Assembly: GCF_002575655.3 (NCBI RefSeq) | Contig: NC_053040.3 | Span: 355,940,267 to 356,004,266, forward strand | Length of the DNA: 64,000 nt | Reading direction: 5' to 3' | Origin: Aegilops tauschii subsp. strangulata | Taxonomy: Eukaryota; Streptophyta; Magnoliopsida; Poales; Poaceae | Shown: positions 11,526 to 23,891 of the stretch, piece by piece | How the letters are laid out: each line of letters opens with the position of its first letter | How positions within the stretch are numbered: the first letter of the stretch is position 1 | The notes under the pieces: generated by a model | What the model saw: only the letters and a program-made list of their open reading frames with translations | The model's database searches: none | Told to the model about the DNA's origin: nothing | Position numbers and translations under genes: made by a program

Positions 11526-11880
11526 AGAACCCCGTCCACAAGTGTCTTACATGCGATTACACGAAGACACTACCTCCACCGAGAGGTTCAACCGCGAATG
11601 CTAACTACTCGTCGTCACCCACCTAGCCAAGGATCCAAAGAAGGACGACATGTCTCCTTTCAATAGGCCCGCAAGTTTCCACGCTCTACCCTCACTCTCA
11701 ACTTTCGCAATTACAAAGTTCACCGAGGGGTCTACACCATCAAACACAACCGCATTTCGATGCTTCCAGAGGTGCCACATCACCTGCGATAGTATTGTCC
11801 ATATATCCATGGCCCGAAGATTTATTGCATGATGAGAGTTACACCATTCAACGAGCTCATGCTTCAACCACATTGCAGAT
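11526..11880 (-). pseudogene. Second LINE, C-terminal tail on the opposite strand
   Basis: On the minus strand 11873-11601 reads ...WTILSQVMWHLWKHRNAVVFDG followed by AKVESEGRAWKLAGL and ends with a stop at 11601. The W-x-LWK-RNA-VF motif is typical of the extreme C-terminus of plant LINE ORF2. Only this tail is recognisable; 5' truncation at insertion would explain that. It meets the first LINE tail to tail at about 11525. Confidence 0.6.
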
Positions 11881-13145
11881 TAAGTTTCTGAAGAAATCAA
11901 CACCTATTCTTAAGATTCGCTCAAGTTTAAATTGTTCTATTTTTGCGTGAAGCAACTGCAACCGACCATCAATCACCGAACGACTTCTAGCGCAACTTAC
12001 CGCTTCACAAGCGTTGATGTGCTGACTGACTTTGAGCATTCATTAGACGGCTGCCATGCGTCCAATGATCATCGTTTGCTTTCCGGGATGCATCCATGTG
12101 GTCTTCACCTGCTCATTTTACTTTTGGTTTCTTCATGCTTTACTAGAAGCACACACACGCCTTGCTGCGGCGTTTTTATTTCTAAAATTCCCCATTCGCT
12201 TCTCTATTCATGGATAGATCAAATAGCAATTTAAGGAGGCTCGGAAAGGTTTGGTATAATTCTTATAAATACAGACCAAAATACCAAATGAAGTAAGTAT
12301 TAATAAGAACGAGTGATTTAATTTTGAAACTCTAACCATCTAATTGTATTGCATATGTAGTTGGTGTGGCATAGCGTCAGAGAACACTAAACCAGATTTA
12401 CATATTTACCAAGTGAGACATCAAGCAGTTTGCCATAACTTAGAAGGTTCAGTTTCTACATGACTGTTTGATGGCAATGTATACATATGTACTGTTGAAA
12501 CCATCAGTACGTCTAAATAGTCCCCATAGAAAGGCAAAAAAATGCAAACTGAGCAACAGAAAAACCAACGGATATCATATTGAGTCTTGCTTGGGGGGGG
12601 GGGTGGATCATGGTCTGTGGCTTGTGGAAGAAGGTGATCTATCCCCAACGGGGCAGACACCCTCTTAGAGGGTCATTGTAATGTGTTCTCATCGATGTCA
12701 CAACGCGCGATGAGGGCCATAGATGTGTTCCTCGCGGTTTGCTCCTTGCCCCCCAGTCGTCATCGCCAACAATTATGCATCACCATTTTCGGCCAATACC
12801 TTGTCGTGGGAGACAAATGGATACGTGATGGTGTGGTGTAGCGGAAGGAAGAAGGAGTGAAGCCGAAACTAATTTCGGTACCTGTCGACGGGCAGAAGGA
12901 GTTGTGTCCATCACATTGTAGGAACTGCAGCCACCGCGAGCATTGCCCCCAAATAGCCTCCCCTTACCGACATTTATGAGAATTGCAGAAAAGTGGCATA
13001 CAAGTAGTGAGGATCCTCAGAAGCGACACGTGAACCTGAAGCTTTGACCAACCCAATACCCTACGCCTTCCCACTAACCAATGAGGCCCACGAGGAGTGG
13101 GGCGGCTAGAGTGCGCAACACTCTCTATTTCCCAGGAGATTAGAG
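11881..13145. other. Unclassified intergenic DNA
   Basis: No gene, LTR end or clear repeat recognised. It contains a G homopolymer near 12594-12603 and several ORFs shorter than 110 codons without recognisable domains. The CACTA element at 13146 inserted at its right edge (GAG duplication at 13143-13145), so DNA on both sides of 13146-31321 was once continuous. Confidence 0.3.
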
Positions 13146-13179
13146 CACTACTGCAGGATGCTGCTAACGCGACACTTCG

Positions 13180-13640
13180 ACCAGAGACCCTTCGAGAAAC
13201 TGTGTGCGATTTCGCAAACGGTGCTGTATGAAAACCGTCAGAAATGTGTAAAACATTTGCGATGACGGATGCATCAAACACGGTTCAGGTTTTAGTTGCG
13301 TGTGCGATGAAGGGCATACGGTTTAGTTCAATTAACTATTTGTGATGAGGAGGAACAAAAGAAACGGGCAGCCAGATGAAGGCGTGTGCGATACACAACA
13401 TACGGTTCACTCGGATGAACTGTTTGTGATTAGGCAACACAAAAGAAATGGCAGCCAGATCAAGGTGTGTGCAATATACGGCATGCGGTTCACTCGGATG
13501 AACTGTTTGCGTTGAGACATGAGAACAGAAACAATTCAACTTAACAAGATGTGTGTGATACGCGACAAACAGGTCTGTAATCAGAAATGTCTGTGAAGAC
13601 CGATAATAACACAGACGGTTGCTGCTAATATGACGTGTGT
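13180..13640. repeat. Left subterminal repeats of the CACTA element
   Basis: Irregular repeats of a core resembling GTGTGCGAT...CATACGGTT...GAACTGTTTGTGAT; two well-preserved copies carry GGCAGCCAGAT at 13367 and 13450, 83 bp apart. Such arrays are transposase-binding regions in CACTA elements. Matching motifs occur at the right end (about 30740-31310). Confidence 0.65.
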
Positions 13641-13671
13641 GTTGTGCGATGGGATTGCATACAGAACAACA

Positions 13672-13697
13672 ACATATATATATATATACACACACAC
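13672..13697 (+). repeat. TA/CA compound microsatellite
   Basis: A short TATATA run passing into ACACACAC. Simple sequence with no function implied. Confidence 0.8.
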
Positions 13698-13905
13698 TTA
13701 TAAGGACATGCTTGCATAACGAAATTAAACATCCACTTACATAGGTGGCTACTACAACCATGGCATTTGCACACACCAAAGTAAACTATTACATGCATAG
13801 TTACATAGGTGGCTACTACACACATGACATTTCCACACACACCAATAAAGTAAACTATATATTACATGCATGATTAACTAACATAAACGATCATCTGATC
13901 ATCAT

Positions 13906-14591
13906 CTACTTCTTGTGACGCTTGCTGTGATTGTGGCTCGATCCGGGCTCGTCGATTTGGGTAACGAGGCACTTCCTCATGTCAACGATCTGCCTGTGCA
14001 TCTCGTAGCATGTGTACACACTCTTGGCCGCAAACCTGAGGTGAGGTTCATCCAGTTGCCGCATCCAGGCCTCGTGCCAGGATACGGGACTTGTTCTCTG
14101 GGCATCCTGCTTCATCTTTTCGTAGTAGGGATCGATGATGGCTGAGGCGAGTTTGACCAGGGAGTCCTGCTTCGTGCTGCCCCAGACAGTGTAGTGGTCA
14201 CGGATTTCGACAAGGTTCTTGCAGGCCAAGCCCATAACACTGAGCACTTTTACACTGTCTTTGGTTTGGCGAACTTGTAGTCGGTGCTATTGACAAACCT
14301 GTTGAAACGGTCGCAAGGCTCTGTGGCCATGCAGTAGTGGTAGATGAGGACATGATGGCGCACACACAACTGGGCAACGGCAACCTTCTGATCTATGCCG
14401 GGACGACCGGCGGTGTACTGGAGGTCGATGCCGACCACCTTGTACTTGTCTCGAGCAAGAACCTGCTCAACGCTGTTGATGTAGTCGTCCACCACGGCCG
14501 GGTCGATGGTGTACACCACCGAGAGATCCGTCTCCCTCGCGTGGGTCTCCACTCTATGCTCGCCGAACTCCATTGGAGCGCCGCTGGACAT
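13906..14591 (-). pseudogene. 3'-5' exonuclease-like (RNase D/WRN-type) gene fragment in the CACTA element
   Basis: On the minus strand from the ATG at 14591: MSSGAPMEFGEHRVETHARE, then KVVGIDLQYTAGR, QKVAVAQLCVRHHVLIY and FNRFVNSTDYKFA. After a one-base frameshift near 14255 it continues VLSVMGLACKNLVEIRDHY and HLRFAAKSVYTCYEMHRQ to a TAG at 13906. This matches the DEDD exonuclease fold of plant WRN-exonuclease-like proteins. The first catalytic motif reads D-L-Q instead of D-x-E, so it is probably inactive even before the frameshift. Length (~228 codons) fits the family. It lies just inside the subterminal repeats, which suggests capture by the transposon. Confidence 0.7.
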
Positions 14592-15725
14592 CCCCTCTCT
14601 ATGTGTCGTCGTGGGTGTGCTTGTTGTGTTGTGGGGCACGATCGAAAGGTTGAAGAGACTAAGGTTATAATGGCCGCGGGAATTAAAGGGGAAGCCGGAC
14701 GGCCAGGAATATCGGCAGGCCCTGATGGCAGTTCTAATTTGCAGCGTGTAACTCCATCGTGCCGCACATAACTGCATCGCGTGGCAACACGCACGGCGCA
14801 ACCGCTTGCATATGGGGCCCCCGACGTGATCGTGCGCACGCCCAACCGCTGGTAGAGCGCGTGCGGAGGGACGCGAGCAGAGCGCTCCGCGGTCGCCTCA
14901 AGGAAAAGTTGTCCACAAGCCGAGCGCGCCGACGGACGCTAGCAGAGCGCGCCAACGGACACGACAGAGCGCGCCGCGGTGCCTAACGGCGAGCACAGCG
15001 CGCTGCGGCGCCTAACATCGAGCAGAGCTTGCCGAGGGACGCAAGCAGAGGACGACACAATGATACGTGGCAAATAAGACGAACTGTGCGAGCTATGTCG
15101 GAGACATCAAGCACGAATCAGATTAGAGTTGCGTGTGCGATATGTGGCAGACAGTTGATCCATCAGAGCTGTTTGTGATGGAATAAGCCGTGTGTGTTGC
15201 GGGAAAACGCTTGCTGGTGTATAACCATAAATTTAACCAAAAAAGTGTTAATGCATGTTACAAAAATTGTATAGCTAGAAACTATATTCAAATACGACTC
15301 CAACGATATAATCTATGGCGACATGCATTCATATTTATTAGTTAAATCCTACTTATAAACCAGGACAGGGGTATAGTAGGTAATTAAATTGCAAACGTTT
15401 TTTATTAACTGTATGTGTACGTGTCCTTTCGTCCTCCTCTCGCACGTCTTGTCACCTCGCTGCCGCAGACGGCTTACAACACAAGCTTGCGCAGCGCGCG
15501 GGGACGTTCTTTTGGGCAAACGGTGGCGCCAATTAATCGTCGGTGAGCCCGTTCCCAAGCAACCTCGCAGGTTCCCGCGCAAGCTTCTCGCCCGACTCTG
15601 TGAAATCCCCCAAAATCCCAATGCTTGCCGGCCTGCTATAAAAACCCTCACGACCGGCGAGTCCTGCGTCCCATTTTCCCCTCCCTCCCTGTAGCTTATC
15701 TCATCCGCTTCTCCCACAATCGCCA
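14592..15725. repeat. GC-rich imperfect repeats and subterminal-like motifs
   Basis: 14820-15060 contains repeats of AGAGCGCGCCGACGGAC-like units separated by 25-45 bp. 15120-15210 again has GTGTGCGAT and CTGTTTGTGATGG motifs like those at the element ends. 15210-15360 is AT-rich. 15400-15725 is GC-rich and leads into the ORF at 15726, with TATAAAA at 15639-15645 as a possible promoter motif. No ORF with a recognisable domain. Confidence 0.5.
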
Positions 15726-16475
15726 ATGGCACCGGTCCGTCGTCGTCGCTCAGCCACTCCGCCGTCATCAGAGGACAGCTCCAGCTGGGAGGCTACACCG
15801 CGGCGGCGGCGCAGTCCCCGGCGTAGTGTAGTGCGCGTGGCGTCCCTGTTGGGTGTGCGCGGAACGCCCACCACACGCTCCGCCGCCGCTGCCCGTCGGT
15901 AGCTGTTGCCGGCCGCCGTTGCCGCCACACCACCGTCGAAAGCCAGGGCCATCTCCCGCTCTGCTGCCGTGGCCTGAAGGCGGGAGGTGGCCGTCGTGGC
16001 CGCCCTCCCACTGCCGGACACCGTGGCCATCACCCGCTCCGCCACCATGGCCCGAAGGCGGGAGGTGGTGGTCGTGGCCGCCACCCCATCGCCGGCCACC
16101 GTGGCCGCCAGCCCACGGTCGACCGCCGGGATCATCACCTGCTCCGCCACTGCCGCCCGAAGGAGGAAGGCAGAGGTGGAGGCCCGCACGTGCGTCAGCG
16201 ACCTTGCGCGCTATATCGAGTTCCTGTGGGAGGAGGAGGAGCGCCTCATCGAGCATGCAAAGAGCCTTACCGCAGCCGTGGCCGCGGCAGACACCGACGC
16301 GGAGGCAAGGAATCAGGAGATCTACGAGCAGTCCGGCCGCTTCGAGAGGGATCGTCTGGAGCGGTAGTGGGCGTTCGAGCTGGCGAGCGTCACTGAACGT
16401 GAAGCAGCGACAGGCACCATATTGCATTTGTCCAGCTTGTCGGTAGGCTCCTCCTCCTCCTCTGCCTCTTACTGA
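15726..16475 (+). pseudogene. Coiled-coil protein of unknown function, CACTA cargo
   Basis: One frame runs from the ATG at 15726 to a TGA at 16473, broken by in-frame stops at 15900 (TAG), 15975 (TGA) and 16365 (TAG). The N-terminus is Arg/Ser-rich (MAPVRRRRSATPPSSEDSSS). The middle holds imperfect Ala/Arg repeats, where the intact copy CCCGAAGGCGGGAGG next to CCTGAAGGCGGGAGG shows directly that CGA became TGA. The C-terminal third is an acidic helix, LARYIEFLWEEEERLIEH, then AEARNQEIYEQ. About 250 codons with no known domain. I believe similar proteins occur in Triticeae repeats but cannot verify this. Confidence 0.5.
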
Positions 16476-17444
16476 GCGCGCTCGGCAGAGGAGAGGCTGT
16501 CGGAAGTAGCACAAAGCCCCTCTGTGGTAGTAGTAGTATTTAGGGGCTATTTTGTTCAGTTCATCTGACTATAGATGTGTGGTCAAATTGTACAACGTAC
16601 TTAAAATTAGCTAGTATATATAGTTGAACTAGCTATTTCAGTACGTGGTTGGCAACAATTGGGGAGAAGTTTGGTCGGTTCAACTGTCGAGTTGAACTGT
16701 TTGTATAGATTAAGAACGACTGCTTAATCTATGAATGAAATCTATGCTTAATTACTGAATTTTAGTTGCAAAAATTACATAGTGCTAATGATTTCTAGCT
16801 ACATATTTTGATAAATCGCAGTGTTACAAGGATTGAGAAATGGCAACGTTACCAGATCAACAAATGTAAATCTTTCCAGTTTGACAAATGGCAACATACC
16901 CAATATGACAGATGCAAATCTTACCAAATTGTTTGTATGTGGTTGCACACGGGTCATCCAAAACAACCGTTTGCGTTGAAGGGATGAACAAATCCTGCGC
17001 TGCTCTCACTTTGCATACGGGTGTTCTATCTAAATCGTTTGCGATCAAGAGCTGCAGAAATCCTGCTCGGCACATTTTCCCTTGGCTTCCTGGGGAAGCT
17101 GTCGGTTTGCATACGGGTGTTCAAAACGTTTGCGATGAGTGTTTTATATTTAAAAAAGTGAATTAAACTGCGGCTTGGGCGCCATTAATGGAGAGGATGC
17201 GAGCAAGGCGGGCGACCATGGAAGTCAAAGGGCTCGCTTCCCAGTGAGCCTGCGTAGCGTACAGCTCGCACGCTTCTCGGTGAGCCTGCGCACTCGAGGA
17301 CAGCTTGCACGCCTCTCGGTCAGCCTGCGCACCGGACCGCGCTCGCACGCCTCCCGTTCAGTCAAGGTCAAGTAGCTTTCCGCACGGCACCTCCTACAGC
17401 CATTAAAACCAAGACACGTGGCGTCTCGTCAATGGTTAACAGAA
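16476..17444. repeat. Non-coding CACTA interior with internal subterminal-like motifs and a short tandem repeat
   Basis: 16500-16830 is AT-rich and featureless. 16840-17150 repeats TTGCATACGGGTGTTC (two copies) and TCGTTTGCGATCAAG-like motifs resembling the subterminal repeats. 17244-17360 holds three copies of a 36-39 bp unit beginning GTGAGCCTGCG. Internal subterminal-like motifs could mean the CACTA is composite. Confidence 0.5.
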
Positions 17445-18142
17445 TTTTGGATTTACTAGAATTTAAAAACCAGGCATCTCAATGTTTTGCCGGCAATCAA
17501 CGGTGCCCTGGTGTTTGAAATTCATTCCCATTTCTTGCATGGGACCTAAGAATGCACCCAAGCACACATATTTGATTTTTCAACCAATTTATATGCACTG
17601 GAGCATGTGCATGTATTTCAAATTTGAATTATGCACATAAATGCATTGAAAACTCAGTTAATGCATAAAAATATCCAAACGAACCCCGAAAAGTCACAAA
17701 AATTCACACAACACTCCTGTTGTGTCTATGTTGACACCAGAAAAAAAATTGAAAGCAATATGAGGCAATGGGTATCGTTTCGTCCCCAAAGGTGGGACGT
17801 TCCCTACCAAAAACCATCATGCTTGTTGTGAGAAGCTCCAGTTCGTGAGAAGTATATACCCAAACTTGCCCCAAATGGGACAAAATTTGTACCACGGCAT
17901 GTTGATGCCGCTCCATGATAGCATGCCAAGTTTCATGAATTTCAGACGATTTTTGGATTTACTAGAATTTAAAAACCAGGCATCTCAATGTTTTGCCGGC
18001 AACGGTGCCCTGGTGTTTGAAATTCATTCCCATTTATTGCATGAGACCTAAGCGTGCACCCAAAGACACAGATTTGATTTTTCAACCAATTTATATGCAC
18101 TGGAGCATGTGCATGTAGTTCCAATTTGAATTATGCACATAA
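17445..18142 (+). repeat. ~500 bp tandem satellite, left part
   Basis: The motif GGATTTACTAGAA recurs at 17449 and 17955 (506 bp apart) with collinear sequence between. The second unit is cut at 18142 by the Angela element and continues at 26878. Units contain no long ORF. The array lies inside the CACTA element. Confidence 0.85.
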
Positions 18143-19876
18143 TGTTGGGGAACGTAGTAATTTCAAAAAATTCCTACGCACACGCAAGATCATGGTGATG
18201 CATAGCAACGAGAGGGGAGAGTGTGTCCACGACCCTCGTAGACCGAAAGCGGAAGCGTTAGCACAACGCGGTTGATGTAGTCGTATGTCTTCACGATCCG
18301 TCCGATCAAGTACCGAACGCACGGCACTTCCGAGTCCAGCACACGTTCAACTCGATGACATCCCTCGAACTCCGATCCAGTTCGCTTTGAGGGAGAGTTC
18401 CGTCAGCACGACAGCGTGGTGGCGACGATGATGTTCTACCGACGCAGGGCTTCGCCTAAGCACCGCTACGATATTATCGAAGTGGATTATGGTGGAGGGG
18501 GCCACCGCACACGATTAAGAGATCCAAGGGATCAATTGTTGTGTCTATGGGGTGCCCCCTCCTCCGTATATAAAGGGGGGAGGAGGAGGGGGCCGTCCAA
18601 GGGGAGGAGGCGCGCCCAAGGGGGGCAATCCTACTCCAAGTAGGTTTTGCCCCCCTTTCCTATTCCAACTAGGAGAAGGGGGAAGGAGGAGGTGGAGAGA
18701 AGGAAGGAGAAGGGGGGCCGCCGCCCCCTTCCCTTTCCCAATTCGGATTGGGGCAAGGGGGGCCGTGCGCCACCTCCTGCCGCCTCTCCTCTTCCACCAC
18801 TTGGGCCCATGAGGCCCAATAACCCCCGGGGGCTTCCGGTAACCCCCCGGTTTCTGCGATATATATTCGATAACCCCCGAAACTCATCCGGTGTCCGAAT
18901 ATAATATTCAAATATATCAATCTTTATGTCTTGACTATTTCGAGACTCCTCGTCATGTCCGTGATCACATCCGGGACTCCGAACTACCTTCGGTACATCA
19001 AAACACATAAACTCATAATATAACCGTCATCGAACTTTAAGCGTGCGGACCCTACGGGTTCAAGAACTATGTAGACATGACCGAGACACGTCTCCGGTCA
19101 ATAGCAATTAGCGGAACCCAGATGCTCATATTGGCTCCTACATATTCTACGAAGATCTTTATCGGTCAAACCGCATAACAACATACGTTGTTCCCTTTGT
19201 CATCGATATGTTACTTGCCCGAGATTCGATCGTCGGTATCTCAATACCTAGTCCAATCTCGTTACCGGCAAGTGTCTTTACTCATTCCGTAATACATCAT
19301 CCCGCAACTAACTCATTAGTTGCAATGCTTGCAAGGCTTATAATGATGTGCATTACTGAGTGGGCCCCGAGATACCTCTCCGACAATCGGAGTGACAAAT
19401 CCTAATCTCGAAATACGCCAACCCAACAAGTACCTTCGAAGACACCTGTAGAGTACCTTTATAATCAACCAGTTACGTTGTGACGTTTGGTAGCACACAA
19501 AGTGTTCCTCCGGTAAACGGGAGTTGCATAATCTCATAGTCATAGGAACATGTATAAGTCATGAAGAAAGCAATAGCAACGTACTAAACGATCAAGTGCT
19601 AAGCTAACGGAATGGGTCATGTCAATCACATCATTCTCCTAATGATGTGATCCCGTTAATCAAATGACAACTCTTTGTCTATGGCTAGGAAACATAACCA
19701 TCTTTGATCAACGAGCTAGTCAAGTAGAGGCATACTAGTGACACTCTGTTGTCTATGTATTCACACATGTATCATGTTTCCGGTTAATACAATTCTAGCA
19801 TGAATAATAAACATTTGTCATGATATAAGGAAATAAATAATAACTTTATTATTGCCTCTAGGGCATATTTCCTTTA
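18143..19876 (-). repeat. 3' LTR of the Angela-like element
   Basis: 1734 bp. On the plus strand it begins TGTTGGGGAACG and ends GGGCATATTTCCTTTA, where the terminal CA has become TA. It contains TATATAAAG near 18567-18575, read on the minus strand as TTTATATACGG, at the expected TATA position in the Pro/GC-rich half. Collinear with 25128-26872. Confidence 0.9.
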
Positions 19877-19890
19877 GTCTCACACTTGCA
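19877..19890 (-). other. Polypurine tract of the Angela-like element
   Basis: On the minus strand this reads AAGTGTGAGAC immediately before the 3' LTR. The Angela consensus is a GTGGGAGAC-type tract, so one G appears to have been lost to T. Confidence 0.55.
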
Positions 19891-19909
19891 CTAGAGTCAG
19901 TAATCTAGT

Positions 19910-22900
19910 TTACACAGTAATTATTCTAACACCCATGGAGCCTTGGTGCTGATCATGTTTTGCTCGTGGAAGAGGCTTAGTCAACGGGTCTACAACATTC
20001 AGATCCGTATGTATTTTGCAAATCTCTATGTCTCCCACCTGGACTTGATGCCGGATGGACTTGAAGCGTCTCTTGATGTGCTTGGTTCTCTTGTGAAATC
20101 TGAATTCCTTTGCCAAAGCAATTGCACCAGTATTGTCACAAATGATTTTCATTGGACCCGATGCACTAGGTATGACACCTAGATCGGATATGAAATCCTT
20201 CATCCAGACTCCTTCATTTGCTGCTTCCGAAGCAGCTATGTACTCCGCTTCACATGTAGATCCCGCTACGACGCTTTGTTTAGAACTGCACCAACTGACA
20301 GCTCCACCGTTCAATAAAAACACGTATCCGGTTTGCGATTTAGAATCGTCCAGATCAGTGTCAAAGCTTGCATCGACATAACCATTTACGACGAGCTCTT
20401 TGTCACCTCCATAAACGAGGAACATATCCTTAGTCCTTTTCAGGTATTTCATGATGTTCTTGACCGCTGTCCAGTGATCCACTCCTGGATTACTTTGGTA
20501 CCTCCCTGCTAAACTAATAGCAAGGCACACATCAGGTCTGGTACACAGCATTGCATACATGATAGAGCCTATGGCTGAAGCATAGGGAACGTCTTTCATT
20601 TTCTCTCTATCTTCTGCAGTGGTCGGGCATTGAGTCTTACTCAACTTCACACCTTGTAACACAGGCAAGAACCCTTTCTTTGCTTGATCCATTTTGAACT
20701 TCTTCAAAACTTTGTCAAGGTATGTGCTTTGTGAAAGTCCAATTAAGCGTCTCGATCTATCTCTATAGATCTTGATGCCCAATATATAAGCAGCTTCACC
20801 GAGGTCCTTCATTGAAAAACTCTTATTCAAATATCCTTTTATGCTATCCAGAAATTCTATATCATTTCCAATCAACAATATGTCATCCACATATAATATC
20901 AGAAATGCTACAGAGCTCCCACTCACTTTCTTGTAAATAGAGGCTTCTCCAAAAGTCTGTATAAAACCATATGCTTTGATCACACTATCAAAATGTTTAT
21001 TCCAACTCCGAGAGGCTTGCAGCAGTCCATAAATGGATCGCTGGAGCTTGCACACTTTGTTAGCTCCCTTTGGATCGACAAAACCTTTCGGTTGCATCAT
21101 ATACAACTCTTCTTCCAGAAATCCATTCAGGAATGCAGTTTTGACATCCATTTGCCAAATTTCATAATCATAAAATGCGGCAATTGCTAACATGATTCGG
21201 ACAGACTTAAGCATCGCTACGGGTGAGAAGGTCTCATCGTAGTCAATCCCTTGAACTTGTCGAAAACCTTTTGCAACAAGTCGAGCTTTATAGACAGTAA
21301 CATTACCGCCAGCGTCAGTTTTCTTGAAGATCCATTTATTCTCGATGGCTTGCCGATCATCGGGCAAGTCAACCAAAGTCCATACTTTGTTCTCATACAT
21401 GGATCCCATCTCGGATTTCATGGCCTCAAGCCATTTAGCGGAATCTGGGCTCACCATCGCTTCTTCATAGTTCGTAGGTTCGTCATGGTCTAGTAACATA
21501 ACCTCCAGAACAGGATTACCGTACCACTCTGGTGCGGATCTTACTCTGGTTGACCTACGAGGTTTAGTAACAACTTGATCTGAAGTTTCATGATCATCAT
21601 CATTAACTTCCTCACTAATTGGTGTAGACGTCACAGGAACCAGTTTTTGTGATGAACTATTTTCCAATAAGGGAGCAGGTACTGTTACCTCATCAAGTTC
21701 TACTTTCCTCCCACTCACTTCTTTCGAGAGAAACTCCTTCTCTAGAAAGGATCCATTCTTGGCAACGAATGTCTTGCCTTCGGATCTGTGATAGAAGGTG
21801 TACCCAACAGTTTCCTTTGGGTATCCTATGAAGACACATTTCTTTGATTTGGTTTCAAGCTTATCAGGTTGAAGCTTTTTCACATAAGCATCGCAGCCCC
21901 AAACTTTAAGAAACGACAACTTTGGTTTCTTGCCAAACCACAGTTCATAAGGCGTCGTCACAACGGATTTTGATGGTGCCCTATTTAACGTGAATGCGGC
22001 TGTCTCTAAAGCATAACCCCAAAACGATAGCGGTAAATCAGTAAGAGACATCATAGATCGCACCATATCTAGTAAAGTACGATTACGATGTTCGGACACA
22101 CCATTACGCTGTGGTGTTCCGGGTGGCGTGAGTTACGAAACTATTCCGCATTGTTTCAAATGTAGACCAAACTCGTAACTCAAATATTCTCCTCCACGAT
22201 CAGATTGCAGAAACTTTATTTTCTTGTTACGATGATTTTCAACTTCACTCTGATATTCTTTGAACTTTTCAAATGTTTCAGATTTATGTTTCATTAAGTA
22301 GATATACCCATATCTGCTTAAATCATCTGTGAAGGTGAGAAAATAACGATACCCGCCGCGAGCCACAACATTCATTGGACCACATACATCAGTATGTATG
22401 ATCTCCAACAAATCAGTTGCTCGCTCCATAGTTCCGGAGAACGATGTTTTAGTCATCTTGCCCATGAGGCATGGTTCGCAAGTACCAAGTGATTCATAAT
22501 CAAGTGATTCCAAAAGTCCATCAGTATGGAGTTTCTTCATGCGCTTTACACCAATATGACCCGAACGACAGTGCCACAAATAAGTTGCACTATCATTATC
22601 AACTCTGCATCTTTTGGCTTCAACATTATGAATATGTATCACTACTATCGAGATTCATAAAAAATAGACCACTCTTCAAGGGTGCATGACCATAAAATAT
22701 ATTACTCATATAAATAGAACAACCATTTTGCTCGGATTTAAATGAATAACCGTCTCGCATCAAACAAGATCCAGATATAATGTTCATGCTCAACGCTGGC
22801 ACCAAATAACAATTATTTAGGTCTAAAAGTAATCCCGAAGGTAGATGTAGAGGTAGCGTGCCGACGGCGATCACATCGACTTTGGAACCATTTCCCACGC

Positions 22901-23891
22901 GCATCGTCACCTCGTCCTTAGCCAGTGTTCGCTTAATCCGTAGTCCCTGTTTTGAGTTGCAAATATTAGCAACAGAACCAGTATCAAATACCCAGGTGCT
23001 ACTGCGAGCTCTGGTAAGGTACACATCAATAACATGTATATCACATATACCTTTGTTCACCTTGCCATCCTTCTTGTCCACCAAATACTTGGGGCAGTTC
23101 CGCTTCCAGTGACCAGTCTGCTTGCAGTAGAAGCACTCAGTCTCAGGCTTAGGTCCAGATTTGGGTTTCTTCTCTTGAGCAGCAACTCGTTTGCTGTTCT
23201 TCTTGAAGTTCCCCTTCTTCTTCCCTTTGCCCTTTTTCTTGAAACCGGTGGTCTTATTGACCATCAACACTTGATGCTCCTTCTTGATTTCTACCTCCGC
23301 AGCCTTTAGCATTGCGAAGAGCTCAGGAATCATCTTATCCATCCCTTGCATGTTATAGTTCATCACGAAGCTCTTGTAGCTTGGTGGCAGTGATTGAAGA
23401 ATTCTGTCAATGACGCTATCATCCGGAAGATTAACTCCCAGTTGAATCAAGTGATTGTTATACCCAGACATTCTGAGTATATGCTCACTGACAGAACTAT
23501 TCTCTTCCATCTTGTAGCTGTAGAACTTATTGGAGACTTCATATCTCTCAATCCAGGCATTTGCTTGAAATATTAACTTCAACTCTTGGAACATCTCATA
23601 TGCTCCATGACGTTCAAAACGTCGTTGAAGTCCCGGTTCTAAGCCGTAAAGCATGGCACACTGAACTATCGAGTAGTCATCAGCTTTGCTCTACCAGATG
23701 TTCATAACATCTGGTGTTGCTCCTGCAGTAGGTTTGGCACCTAGCGGTGCTTCCAGGACGTAATTCTTCTGTGCAGCAATGAGGATAATCCTAAGGTTAC
23801 GGACCCAGTCCGTGTAATTGCTACCATCATCTTTCAACTTTGCTTTCTCAAGGAACGCATTAAAATTCAACGGAACAACAGCACGAGCCAT
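19910..23891 (-). pseudogene. Copia gag-pol polyprotein
   Basis: Starts at the ATG at 23891 (MARAVVPLNFNAFLEKAKL) and ends at 19910. Gag is followed by a CCHC knuckle CFYCKQTGHWKRNCPKYL near 23110, protease WVFDTGSVANICNS near 22985, integrase with the HHCC region LWHCRSGHIG...CEPCLMGK and the DDE segment with SDRGGEY, RT with MDVKTAFLNG and the catalytic YVDDILLIGND near 20880, and RNase H ending AEYIAASEAANEG. Breaks: TAG at 23691 (Gln codon changed), a frameshift near 22640 just before integrase, and TAA at 22133. The remaining 729 codons (22099-19910) are open. It would normally make one polyprotein; this copy cannot. Confidence 0.92.

Noticed and set aside
15768..16514. 248-codon minus-strand ORF over the coiled-coil pseudogene
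   Set aside because: Mirror frame of GC-rich Ala/Arg-coding DNA; the plus-strand frame has the structured C-terminal helix.
18647..18904. Pro-rich ORFs in the Angela LTRs (also near 25529-25810)
   Set aside because: They fall in the GC-rich transcribed leader of the LTR and recur in both copies in several frames; no coding evidence.
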